In this document: positions 18,940 to 27,561 of the stretch, piece by piece
Position numbering within the stretch: position 1 is the first letter of the stretch
Layout of the letters: each line of letters opens with the position of its first letter
From: Corynebacterium ciconiae DSM 44920
GTDB lineage: Bacteria; Actinomycetota; Actinomycetes; Mycobacteriales; Mycobacteriaceae
Length of the DNA stretch: 64,000 nt
Assembly (NCBI RefSeq): GCF_030440575.1
Contig: NZ_CP047189.1
Coordinates: forward strand, 1,612,001 to 1,676,000
Direction: 5' to 3'
Notes under the pieces: model-generated
Database searches by the model: none
The model's input: only the letters and a program-made list of their open reading frames with translations
Told to the model about the DNA's origin: nothing
Made by a program: the position numbers and the translations under genes

Positions 18940-20462
18940 CGTTGCAGCTTCCCTTCCTCGGTGCGCAGTTCGATGGCGCGAGCCATGTGATCAAGCGTGG
19001 GCCGCGGCGCGGCCCCGTGGGCCACCTCATCGAGGTCCCTGAGTGTCCACGCCACCCGCAAGGCTTTATCCACCCCGCGCTGAGATATCTCCCCAGCGCT
19101 TAAAAATGCCTGCACATAGGCCATTGCATCATCCTCGGCCGCATAGTGGCGCCGCAGCAGTGGCGCTGGGACCAGCGCGTTGGCGCATCCTGCTGGGTTC
19201 ACCTCTGCCCAGCGTCGTGCTGCTAAGGCGCGGACGCAGGCCACCCGCTGGCTCACAGTCGCCGAGCTTTCCGGATGCGCTTCGCTGAGCAGCCCACCCA
19301 CCCTATGGGTGCGTGCGATCACATCGATGCGATCGCGGACGGGGCCGGTGATATTGCTTAGATAGCGGGCCTGGGCAGCGCCACTGCAGGTACAGGAGGA
19401 ATCGCTATCCGCCCCGCAGGCGCAGGGATTGGCTGCAAGAACGAGCTGGAAGCGCGCGGGAAGAGTGACTACTTTCTCGCTGCGATTAAGCACCACCTTG
19501 CCGTGTTCGAGCGGCAATCTGAGGCTGTCGAGCACCGATGCCGCTATGGCATTCGCTTCGTCGAGGAAGAGCACACCATTATGGGCTAAGGAGATAGCTC
19601 CCGGCTTGACCTTGCCGGAGCCGCCGCCGATGAGCCCGGCGCTACTGACGCTGTGGTGCGGGGCAATGAGCGGCGGCTGGGTGATGATGTCATCACAGCC
19701 ATGCGTGGACACCGAGTGCGCGGCCGTGGTGTCGATCTGTTGCTGGCGGTTTAAGGGCGGAAGAATCGAGGGCAGTGCCGCGGCCAGCATCGATTTCCCC
19801 GAACCGGCGGGGCCGACGAGGAAGAGGTGATGCCCGCCCGCGGCGGCAACCTCGAGGGCGTGTTTCGCCTCCTTTTGTCCCGCGATATCCGCAAGATCAA
19901 TCGCAGAGCGCCGCGGTGGGTCGCAGTGCTCGGCAGGGCGCACCCGCTGCAGCCCTCCGCAGCCGGTGACCCAGTCGTACACCTCGCGTAGGGTGTCGGC
20001 CACCAGTACGGTTGGTGCGTCTATCAGTTCTGCTTCGCGGGCGTGGGCGCGGGGAATGACCACCGTCTTGACTCCCGCCTCGGCGGCAGCGCGCAGCATC
20101 GGTAGCACCCCGCGGCAGGCTTTAAGCTCCCCATCGAGACCGAGTTCGCCGATGAACATCGTCTCGTGTAGCGGTGTGGCGCTGCGCGCCCCGAGAATGG
20201 CCATCGCGAGGGCGAGATCGAACTGGGCGCCAGATTTGCGCACATTCGCCGGCGACAGGTTCACGATGATACGGGTTTTCGGCCAAGGAAGATCACTATT
20301 TTTCACCGCGGTGCGGATACGCTCCCGCGCTTCGGTGATGGCCGCATCAGCTAAGCCCACGATGTCGGTGCGGGGCAGTCCTGGGCCAATGTGTGCCTCG
20401 ACGGTGACGCCGAAGGCTGTCACCCCATCGAGTGTGGCCGAGATCGTTTTAGCAAGCGCCAT
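18936..20462 (-). CDS. yifB: YifB/ComM-family AAA+ ATPase (Mg-chelatase-like)
   Basis: ComM-type helicases promote branch migration in transformation; members are also common in non-competent bacteria. The 508-residue protein has an N-terminal LonC-like domain (IVGLADAAITEARERIRTA, NLSPANVRKSG). The AAA+ module has Walker A GPAGSGKSMLAAALP and Walker B GVLFLDEANAI. A C-terminal Mg-chelatase part includes a Cys cluster (CACGADSDSSCTCS). I chose the ATG at 20462 because homology begins at MALAKTISATLDG. It overlaps the yraN end by 14 bp and the dprA start by 4 bp, so yraN-yifB-dprA form one translationally coupled unit. Confidence 0.93.
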   Translation of the reverse strand: MALAKTISATLDGVTAFGVTVEAHIGPGLPRTDIVGLADAAITEARERIRTAVKNSDLPWPKTRIIVNLSPANVRKSGAQFDLALAMAILGARSATPLHETMFIGELGLDGELKACRGVLPMLRAAAEAGVKTVVIPRAHAREAELIDAPTVLVADTLREVYDWVTGCGGLQRVRPAEHCDPPRRSAIDLADIAGQKEAKHALEVAAAGGHHLFLVGPAGSGKSMLAAALPSILPPLNRQQQIDTTAAHSVSTHGCDDIITQPPLIAPHHSVSSAGLIGGGSGKVKPGAISLAHNGVLFLDEANAIAASVLDSLRLPLEHGKVVLNRSEKVVTLPARFQLVLAANPCACGADSDSSCTCSGAAQARYLSNITGPVRDRIDVIARTHRVGGLLSEAHPESSATVSQRVACVRALAARRWAEVNPAGCANALVPAPLLRRHYAAEDDAMAYVQAFLSAGEISQRGVDKALRVAWTLRDLDEVAHGAAPRPTLDHMARAIELRTEEGKLQR

Positions 20463-20865
20463 GATCCACCCCACTGATGAGCTCCACGCCCTCGGGGCTG
20501 ATGAGCACCACGTCGAACCGGATTGGGGTGTAGGGCTTGCGTTCAAGCCAGCGCAACGCGGCGCGATGCATCCGAAGCAGCTTGCGAGGGGTCACCGACT
20601 CAGCGCACCCAAAAGCCGTGCCGGTGCGGGTTTTTACCTCTACGAACACGATGGTTCCATCGAGGTCTTCCACCACCAGGTCGAGCTCGCCACAGCGGTA
20701 GCGCACATTGCGCGCCAGCACCCGGGCTCCGCTGGACTCATACATTCTGGCGGCATGATCTTCTCCTGCCGCGCCGATTTGGGTGTTGTGGGTCGAGGAG
20801 GCCGCGGGCCGGTGTGGGCGGCGCTGTGCGGTATGGGGGCCTGAGCCGGAGCGAGCTAGTGTCAT
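20449..20865 (-). CDS. UPF0102/YraN-family putative endonuclease
   Basis: This 138-residue protein has the restriction-endonuclease-like fold of the YraN family. GAAGEDHAARMYESSGARVLA is the leading helix region. The active-site pattern is CGELDLVVEDLDGTIVFVEVK, with Glu-Leu-Asp followed by Glu-Val-Lys. The family is paired with yifB/dprA and rnhB in many genomes and is suspected to act on DNA, but no function is proven. It is first in the yraN-yifB-dprA unit; the 222-bp upstream gap should hold its promoter. Confidence 0.87.
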   Translation of the reverse strand: MTLARSGSGPHTAQRRPHRPAASSTHNTQIGAAGEDHAARMYESSGARVLARNVRYRCGELDLVVEDLDGTIVFVEVKTRTGTAFGCAESVTPRKLLRMHRAALRWLERKPYTPIRFDVVLISPEGVELISGVDHGAC

Positions 20866-21006
20866 CGTCGAAAAGCCTTTTCGTGTGTGAGAAATCTAGG
20901 GACATGGAGTAAAAGCGCATCTGTTCTCGTTGCCGGAGAGGTGATGCACCCTGAAGTCTCATGCACACACGCGTGGCTGTCAGCGCAGGCGAGCGGATAC
21001 GAAAAA

Positions 21007-21039
21007 ATCTGTGGATAACGGCTTTCGCTATCCACAGAT
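21007..21039 (-). terminator. Rho-independent terminator of rnhB-DUF2469, with a DnaA-box stem
   Basis: Perfect 11-bp inverted repeat ATCTGTGGATA / TATCCACAGAT with an 11-nt loop, followed on the minus strand by six T. The left arm with the next base contains an exact DnaA-box sequence (TTATCCACA on the minus strand, 21010-21018). The right arm matches it at 8 of 9 bases. Confidence 0.85.
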
Positions 21040-21087
21040 CAACGGGCGTGGGAGCACTGGCACGGTGTCCAGTGGTATAGGCGACTT

Positions 21088-21393
21088 CTAGTCAGGGATC
21101 ACCATCTCTGGCTTGTCGAGCTCTTCAATGTTGACGTCTTTGAAGGTGATCACGCGCACGAAGCGGACGAAACGGGCCGAGCGGTACATGTCCCACACCC
21201 ATGCATCGGACATGCGCACCTCGTAGTACACCTCGGCGCCCTCGGTGTGAGGGATCAGTTCCACGGCGTTAGCGAGGTAGAAGCGGCGCTCGGTTTCCAC
21301 CACATAGGAGAACTGGCTCACCACATCGCGGTACTCGCGGTAGAGGCTCAGCTCTACTTCTGCTTCGTAGTTTTCCAGCTCTTCGGCGCTCAT
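21088..21393 (-). CDS. DUF2469 family protein
   Basis: This 101-residue acidic protein is rich in Tyr and Glu (YEAEVELSLYREYRDVV, RRFYLANAVEL, MSDAWVWDMYRSARFV). It matches the short DUF2469 family that accompanies rnhB in actinobacteria; no function is known. No membrane segment is present. The ATG at 21393 overlaps the rnhB stop as ATGA and has GGAAGG just upstream, so it is translationally coupled to rnhB. The DnaA-box-bearing terminator follows. Confidence 0.85.
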   Translation of the reverse strand: MSAEELENYEAEVELSLYREYRDVVSQFSYVVETERRFYLANAVELIPHTEGAEVYYEVRMSDAWVWDMYRSARFVRFVRVITFKDVNIEELDKPEMVIPD

Positions 21394-22031
21394 CGCGTTT
21401 CCTTCCACGTGCTACAAGCTTCCTGAATGTTCCTGTAACTATAGCGATGAACTGGGCTGGGACCTTTGAGGCGCACCGCATCCATGTGGAGTTTCGTGCC
21501 ATAGCCCTTGTGCCCGGCCAAGCCATAGCCTGGGTAGCGCTGATCCAGCTCGTTCATGATTGTGTCGCGTTCATGCTTGGCAAGCACGCTGGCGGCAGCA
21601 ATGCAACGGGCCGCGGCATCGCCGTTGATCACGCGCAAGCTGGGCCGGGCGAGCCCTGGCACGCGGTAGCCGTCGATAAGCACAAAGCCAGGTGAGATCT
21701 CAAGGGCGTAGATGGCGCGGCGCATGCCGGAGATATTGGCGTGCTGGATGCCGCGGGCGTCAATATCGGCGGCGTCAATGTGTACCACCGACCAAGCGAG
21801 GGCGTGGTGTTTGATCAGCGGGGCCAGCCGAGCGCGGGCTGCGGGGCTGAGCTTTTTGGAGTCAGTGACCTCTGCAAGGGCGCGCACGGGCTTATCTGGC
21901 AGCACACAGGCCGCGATCGTGATCGGCCCAGCACATGCCCCACGGCCGGCTTCGTCAACCCCTGCGACTGGACCGAGCTGGGCTGCGGTGAGCTCAGCCT
22001 CGTAGGTGCGCAGGTATTTCTTTGTCCGCAC
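21390..22031 (-). CDS. rnhB: Ribonuclease HII
   Basis: RNase HII cuts RNA in RNA-DNA hybrids and starts removal of single ribonucleotides from DNA. The 213-residue protein has the DEDD-type acidic residues: Asp and Glu in VAGVDEAGRG, Asp in VLIDGYRVPG, and Asp in VINGDAAARCIAAAS. It ends with the C-terminal helices typical of the family. The GTG start at 22031 is the best available beyond the lepB stop at 22054, although the binding site is weak. It follows lepB by 22 bp and is coupled to DUF2469. Confidence 0.93.
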   Translation of the reverse strand: MRTKKYLRTYEAELTAAQLGPVAGVDEAGRGACAGPITIAACVLPDKPVRALAEVTDSKKLSPAARARLAPLIKHHALAWSVVHIDAADIDARGIQHANISGMRRAIYALEISPGFVLIDGYRVPGLARPSLRVINGDAAARCIAAASVLAKHERDTIMNELDQRYPGYGLAGHKGYGTKLHMDAVRLKGPSPVHRYSYRNIQEACSTWKETR

Positions 22032-22053
22032 GTCTCGTTCGGTGCGTCGGCTA

Positions 22054-22962
22054 CTAGTCGACGCCGCCGATGCGGTCGAGGGGCAAAATGATAAAGCGTA
22101 CTTTGCCGATGATGTTCTCCTCCGGCACCGTGCCCTGGTGTTCATCACCAAGGTGGTAGCGGGAGTCGGCGGAGTTGGTGCGGTTATCACCCATCACGAA
22201 GTAGTGGCCCTCAGGCACTTCGATGGGGCCGAAATACGCGCCGCCGCAGGCATCTGAGCCGTTCGCGGTATCCACCGGATAGGTGGGCGGATCAAGCACA
22301 TAGGAATCATCCACCTTGGCGCCATCAACCATCACTCCAGGATCACCCTCCTGGCAGGAAACCGTCTGGCCGCCCGTGGCAACGATGCGTTTAACCATGT
22401 CGTTCTCATCTGGGGCCACCACCCCAATGAAGGCACCGATATTCTGCAGGCCGCGAATCAGCGTGTTGGACGAACGAGTAGATACGAAGTTCTGGTTCCA
22501 CGACTCTGGGCCCTTGAACACCACCACATCGCCCTGTGAGGGCTCGGTGAAATCATAGGTGAGTTTGTCCACCACAATGCGATCGCCGGTACAGCCGGGG
22601 CAGCCGTGCAAGGTGGGCTCCATAGAAGCCGAAGGAATGAGATAGACCCGCCCCACGAAGGTTTGAAGAACAAAGACGATCACCAAGGTCACGGCGATCA
22701 CCAGCGGGATCTCGATGTACCACGGCTTGCCGGTGTCTTCGTCCTGCTCCTCGTCCTCGCCCGAAACATCCTCGTCGGCGACGGCGGTGGACTCCTGAGC
22801 AGCGGGATCCTCAGCATCATCTGGCTGTGGATGCTGCGAACGCTCCGTCTGAGGCTGAGCCGAGCTAGCGGTGTTTGAAGCCGCCTCCTCCTTCGGCGCT
22901 GAAGGCGACGTCTGCGAATCGGACGGGGTCGCATCTAGCTCGTGATCGGGGCGCTCAGTCAT
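22054..22962 (-). CDS. lepB: Signal peptidase I
   Basis: LepB cleaves signal peptides of exported proteins at the outer face of the membrane. The 302-residue protein has a disordered acidic N-terminus of about 78 residues (Asp/Glu/Ser-rich), unusually long compared with E. coli LepB. One membrane helix follows at about 83-102. The catalytic Ser113 is in IPSASMEPTLHG and the general-base Lys191 in MVKRIVATGG. Box D-E is GDNRTNSADSRYH. Homology and the ATG at 22962 fix the start. It follows rplS after a terminator and is upstream of rnhB, as in other Mycobacteriales. Confidence 0.95.
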   Translation of the reverse strand: MTERPDHELDATPSDSQTSPSAPKEEAASNTASSAQPQTERSQHPQPDDAEDPAAQESTAVADEDVSGEDEEQDEDTGKPWYIEIPLVIAVTLVIVFVLQTFVGRVYLIPSASMEPTLHGCPGCTGDRIVVDKLTYDFTEPSQGDVVVFKGPESWNQNFVSTRSSNTLIRGLQNIGAFIGVVAPDENDMVKRIVATGGQTVSCQEGDPGVMVDGAKVDDSYVLDPPTYPVDTANGSDACGGAYFGPIEVPEGHYFVMGDNRTNSADSRYHLGDEHQGTVPEENIIGKVRFIILPLDRIGGVD

Positions 22963-23076
22963 AGGGATAGATACTAGCAGCCGCCGCCCCAAGTCCCAGT
23001 CCGCCAAGGTTCGACCGCCCGCGGTAGCCTTGCCCATCCGATCCGAGATGCTGCACGTAGGGTGCAGGAAAGAAAA

Positions 23077-23116
23077 ACCGGCCCCTCGCCTACCCTTGAG
23101 GTGGCGAGGAGCCGGT
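23077..23116 (-). terminator. Rho-independent terminator of rplS
   Basis: 14-bp inverted repeat ACCGGCCCCTCGCC / GGCGAGGAGCCGGT with one mismatch, followed on the minus strand by TTTTTTC. It lies just after the rplS stop. Confidence 0.88.
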
Positions 23117-23137
23117 GCCGGAGACGGCGCGCTAGTA

Positions 23138-23479
23138 CTAGCGGCGCTCCTTGATCTTGGCAGCCTTACCGCGCAGATTGCGCAGGTAGTAGAGCTTCGC
23201 ACGGCGAACCTTACCGCGGGTGATCACGTCGATGTGATCGATGTTCGGGGAGTGCACCGGGAAGGTACGCTCCACACCGATGCCGAAGGACACCTTGCGG
23301 ACGGTGAAGGTCTCGCGGATGCCGCCGCCCTGACGACGGATCACAACACCACGGAAGACCTGGACGCGCTGGTTGCCGCCCTCGATGATCTTCACGTGCA
23401 CGTCCACGGTGTCACCGGGACGGAAGGTGGGGATGTCGTCGCGCAGCGATGCTGCATCTACCTTGTCGAGAATGTTCAT
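23138..23479 (-). CDS. rplS: 50S ribosomal protein L19
   Basis: L19 sits at the 30S-50S interface. The 113-residue protein is full length and shows the family sequence [48 protein letters not shown] and the conserved end [21 protein letters not shown] chose the ATG at 23479 ([13 protein letters not shown]); the open frame further upstream has no homology. It is the only gene of its transcript, with its own terminator before lepB, and is divergent from the DUF1648 gene. Confidence 0.97.
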   Translation of the reverse strand: MNILDKVDAASLRDDIPTFRPGDTVDVHVKIIEGGNQRVQVFRGVVIRRQGGGIRETFTVRKVSFGIGVERTFPVHSPNIDHIDVITRGKVRRAKLYYLRNLRGKAAKIKERR

Positions 23480-23710
23480 GAAACAATCCTTATATTTCTT
23501 GTGCTGAATAGAGGAACCTAGCGGCCTTTCCCCACGTGCCGGGGCGCTCGGCTGGTTCGTATCCGAGACAGTGACAGAAGCTGCCAGCTCAGAGGCAGAC
23601 AACTTTCGAGATTATGCCACGCTTAGTGGGCGAGAACAAATCACCGCTACGCTTCATTCTCCCCGCGCCCGCGGGCACCCTCGCTTCTTTGCTCGCTATC
23701 CTTTAGTGGC

Positions 23711-24655
23711 ATGAACCAGCATCTTCCTCGGCGCCCCTTCGTCACTGCCTACCTTGTGCTCCCTTTGGTTGTGCTGTTGCTTTTTGTCGCGTGGGGCCTG
23801 CTCGTTCTTCTCCCTGCTCTTCCCTCAACCGTCGCCTCCCATTGGGGCTGGTCGGGCGCTCCCGACGGGTTTAGCTCCCCTAGCTCGCTGATCGTTCAGA
23901 TGGTTGCCCTACTCGGTGGAATCGCGGTGGTGATGGGCGCGGTGTCTGTTCGGATGCGTCTATCCAGCCTCGGCGCCTCGGCTGTGCTGCTGACTGGATT
24001 CACGCTGGCGCTGCTGCTGGACGTCCTGTGGCCCCAGCGCGGGCTGAGCGAACACCAGGTACAAGAGTTTAGATCCGCCTGGCTTCCTGGCCTACTCACC
24101 ATGATCGTCTTTGTTGCCGCTGCAGCTTTACTAAATCGCTGGGTGCGGCGGGCAACACTGGCGGCACTCGAGGAGGATCATAGGCAGCTCCTTAGTGGCT
24201 CGCCTCGGCGCGTCTGGGAGGAACACAGCCGCCGCATCCCCTGGTGGATCCTCGCGCTCGCCGTGCCCGGCGCGGCGGTGGGGTTTCTCTCCCCTGCTGC
24301 GGCCATTCTGGTATTGGGGCTGATGTGGCTCAGCATTGAATCTGGAGCTCTGCTGAGCCCCCTGCGCCTTGAGCTTTTCGACGCCGCGCTCGTCCTGCGT
24401 TCCCCCGAGCCCATGGTGTATGCCCTTCAGGACATCCACCGTGTCGATGCCCTGAAGCACATCGGTTTCTGGGATGCCGGCGGCTACGGGATTCGGTACA
24501 CCGGATCAGCGGTGTTCATCATTCCCCACGCCGGTAACGCCATCCGGCTGCACACCGACACGCAGCCGGTGAGCATCGTCGTGCCAGACGGGCAGGCCGC
24601 AGAGATTGCCGCGGAGATCAGCGAAATGATCAAACCCGAAGGATCGAGCGCGTAA
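23711..24655 (+). CDS. DUF1648-type membrane protein with a C-terminal PH-like region
   Basis: This 314-residue protein has a DUF1648-like N-terminus: a first membrane helix (14-36) followed by VASHWGWSGAPDGFSSP. About five further membrane helices lie before residue 215. The last 100 residues are a soluble beta-rich region (RLELFDAALVLRSPEPMVYALQ in two strands) resembling bacterial PH-like domains. DUF1648 proteins include sensors and transport-related membrane proteins of unsettled role. It ends 10 bp before the TPP riboswitch, so the thiamin promoter must lie inside this gene unless the two are co-transcribed. Confidence 0.7.
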   Translation: MNQHLPRRPFVTAYLVLPLVVLLLFVAWGLLVLLPALPSTVASHWGWSGAPDGFSSPSSLIVQMVALLGGIAVVMGAVSVRMRLSSLGASAVLLTGFTLALLLDVLWPQRGLSEHQVQEFRSAWLPGLLTMIVFVAAAALLNRWVRRATLAALEEDHRQLLSGSPRRVWEEHSRRIPWWILALAVPGAAVGFLSPAAAILVLGLMWLSIESGALLSPLRLELFDAALVLRSPEPMVYALQDIHRVDALKHIGFWDAGGYGIRYTGSAVFIIPHAGNAIRLHTDTQPVSIVVPDGQAAEIAAEISEMIKPEGSSA

Positions 24656-24665
24656 ACTGTGGCCC

Positions 24666-24753
24666 ATGCGCGGGTGCCCCTCGCCGCGTGCGGCGCACAG
24701 GGGCTGAGATGAGACCGCTAGAACCTGCTGTGGTTAGCACCGACGAAGGAAGC
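24666..24753 (+). promoter_or_regulatory. TPP riboswitch (THI element) in front of thiE
   Basis: The conserved THI blocks appear in order: CGGGTGCCCC, then GGGGCTGAGATGAGACCG, then GAACCTG, then GGTTAGCACCGACGAAGGA. A GC-rich variable stem (CGCCGC / GCGGCG) lies between the first two. The last block contains AAGGA, the ribosome binding site of thiE, three bases before its ATG. TPP binding would therefore hide the start region, giving translational control. Identification is by eye against the known aptamer consensus. Confidence 0.92.
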
Positions 24754-25413
24754 ATGAATATGGGCGTAGCCGTTGATTATCGCTGTTATCTTGTGAGCGC
24801 CGCCGACGATCCCACCCGAGTAGTAGACACCGCGGTGCGCTGCGCCCGCGCCGGGGCTGGGGTGGTGCAGGTGCGTTCAAAACCTATTTCTGCCCGTGAT
24901 CTCTACCAGCTCAGCCGCGCCGTGGCGCTGGCCGTGCACGAGGTGGCACCACACACGCGCACGCTGGTGGATGATCGTCTCGATGTGGCTCTTGCGTTGC
25001 GCGACGAGGGGGTCCCGATCGCGGGGGTGCACCTAGGCCAGGATGATATTCCGGTGCGCGCCGCGCGAGCGTTGCTGGGCGATGATGCCATCATTGGGTT
25101 GACCACCGGCACGCGCGAGTTGGTGGCCGCAGCTAATGAGGTGGCTGATGTGATCGACTACATCGGCTGCGGACCCTTCCGCCCCAGCCCCACCAAGGAT
25201 TCTGGGCGCGCGCCCATTGGCCTCGAGGGGTATCCGGACCTCGTTCAGCTCTCTGCGCTACCGGTGGTGGCTATTGGAGATGTCCAACCCAGCGATGCCG
25301 AAGCTCTCGCCGCTACGGGCGTTAATGGGGTGGCGCTCGTGCGCGCCTTGCATCACGCTGAGGATCCCGGCGCGGCGGTAGCTCAGGTGCTGCGGGGGTT
25401 CAACCGTGGCTAA
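24754..25413 (+). CDS. thiE: Thiamine-phosphate synthase
   Basis: ThiE joins HMP-pyrophosphate and thiazole phosphate to make thiamine monophosphate. The 219-residue TIM-barrel protein shows VVQVRSKPISARDLYQL (substrate loop), LVDDRLDVAL, GVHLGQDDIPVRAAR, IGLTTGTREL, IGCGPFRPSPTK and VVAIGDVQPSDAEAL, all family signatures. The ATG at 24754 follows AAGGA; a second ATG lies six bases later. It is the first gene of the riboswitch-controlled thiEOSG cluster and overlaps thiO by 8 bp. Confidence 0.95.
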   Translation: MNMGVAVDYRCYLVSAADDPTRVVDTAVRCARAGAGVVQVRSKPISARDLYQLSRAVALAVHEVAPHTRTLVDDRLDVALALRDEGVPIAGVHLGQDDIPVRAARALLGDDAIIGLTTGTRELVAAANEVADVIDYIGCGPFRPSPTKDSGRAPIGLEGYPDLVQLSALPVVAIGDVQPSDAEALAATGVNGVALVRALHHAEDPGAAVAQVLRGFNRG

Positions 25414-26539
25414 GGTAACGATCATTGGGGCCGGGATTGTTGGCCTTGCTACAGCGTTCAGTCTCACGCGGCGCGCTCATCAGGTGCGGCTGATCGATCC
25501 CTCCCCTGCCTCTGGGGCTACCCACTATGCCGGTGGGATGCTCGCCCCGGTGGCGGAGGTGCAGTATCGCCAGGAGAAGCTGTTTCCGTTGATGAAGGAC
25601 GCGGCCCGCTATTGGCCTGAGCTGATTGCCCATCTGGCCGAGCACACCGCGCTTCCATTGGGCTTCGATGATTCCGGCACGCTCGTTGTGGCCGCCGATC
25701 ACGCCGATGGCCAGCACCTTGAGGAGCTCGCGCTGTATCAACACGCTTTCGCTATGCCGGCTGAGCGCATCACCACTCGCCAGGCCCGCACCGAAGAGCC
25801 GGCGCTCAGCCCTCGACTCACGGGGGCGGTGAGTATCCCAGGAGACTTTCAGATATATCCCCGCGTGTGCGCCGAGGCACTGCTCGACGCCTGCCGCACG
25901 CTGGGGGTTTGCCATATCGCCGAGGCTGTCACTCATCTCAAGGCCGCGGAGCGGGTCACCGCGATCCACACCACTGAGTCGGTCTATGAGGTAGATGAGG
26001 ACGAGCAGGTGGTTCTGGCCGCAGGCCTCGGCGCGGGTGAGATCACTGGGTGGGATAATCCGCTGCAGCTGCGTCCTGTCTACGGCGATATTCTGCGCGT
26101 GCGGGTTCCCGCCGCCCTGCAGCCGCTGTGTACCAAGGTGGTGCGGGCCTTTGTGGAAGATCGTCCCGTCTACATCATTCCGCGTGCGGTGGATCAGACC
26201 ATCGCGATCGGCGCGAGCACCCGCGAGGATCATCTGCGCGAGCCGAAGGTGGGGGCTGTTTATGATTTGCTTCGCGACGCCATCCGCATCCTGCCCGGCC
26301 TCGAGGAATGCGAGCTCATCGAGGCCGCCACCGGTGCTAGGCCCGGATCTCCCGATGATCTTCCCTACCTCGGCCGCGCCAGGGCCAGAAATCTCATTGT
26401 CTCCACCGGCTATTTCCGCCACGGTATTTTGCTCAGCTCCTGGGCCGCACGCCGCACCACCGAACTAATTGAAGGCTTAGCCCCGGAGGATCTACAGCAC
26501 TGCGATCCCTATCGGCACGAACGATCACACACCTTGTGA
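25406..26539 (+). CDS. thiO: Glycine oxidase
   Basis: ThiO oxidises glycine to the iminoglycine used by ThiG in thiazole synthesis, with FAD. The 377-residue protein has the dinucleotide-binding fingerprint VTIIGAGIVGLATAFSL at the N-terminus and GATHYAGGMLAP close by. The C-terminal FAD motif region includes GARPGSPDDLPYLGRA and STGYFRHGILLSSW. The start is GTG inside the end of thiE. Membership of the thi cluster decides ThiO over other D-amino-acid oxidases. Confidence 0.93.
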   Translation: MAKVTIIGAGIVGLATAFSLTRRAHQVRLIDPSPASGATHYAGGMLAPVAEVQYRQEKLFPLMKDAARYWPELIAHLAEHTALPLGFDDSGTLVVAADHADGQHLEELALYQHAFAMPAERITTRQARTEEPALSPRLTGAVSIPGDFQIYPRVCAEALLDACRTLGVCHIAEAVTHLKAAERVTAIHTTESVYEVDEDEQVVLAAGLGAGEITGWDNPLQLRPVYGDILRVRVPAALQPLCTKVVRAFVEDRPVYIIPRAVDQTIAIGASTREDHLREPKVGAVYDLLRDAIRILPGLEECELIEAATGARPGSPDDLPYLGRARARNLIVSTGYFRHGILLSSWAARRTTELIEGLAPEDLQHCDPYRHERSHTL

Positions 26540-26555
26540 GGAGTACCCCATCGCT

Positions 26556-26765
26556 ATGTTCACCCTGACGATCAACGACACCCCCGAGAGTTTCGCCTCC
26601 CCCACCACCGTGGCGGAGGTGGTGCAGCGCCACACCGGCTCGACCGAGACCGCAGGCATTGCCGTGGCTGTGGATGCCACGGTGGTGCCAGCCGCAGACT
26701 GGTCTGACTACACCCTTCAGGCCGATCACACCGTTGATATCCTCACCGCCGCTCAAGGGGGCTAA
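26556..26765 (+). CDS. thiS: Sulfur carrier protein ThiS
   Basis: ThiS is a ubiquitin-like carrier whose C-terminal Gly-Gly is adenylated and thiocarboxylated to supply sulfur for the thiazole ring. The 69-residue protein ends in AAQGG as required, with the beta-grasp pattern VAVDATVVPAADWSDYTL and DHTVDILTA. The ATG has GAGGAG about 13 nt upstream, rather far. It lies 16 bp after thiO and 6 bp before thiG. The adenylating partner ThiF is not encoded in this cluster. Confidence 0.93.
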   Translation: MFTLTINDTPESFASPTTVAEVVQRHTGSTETAGIAVAVDATVVPAADWSDYTLQADHTVDILTAAQGG

Positions 26766-27557
<792 letters not shown>

Positions 27558-27561
27558 CGCC

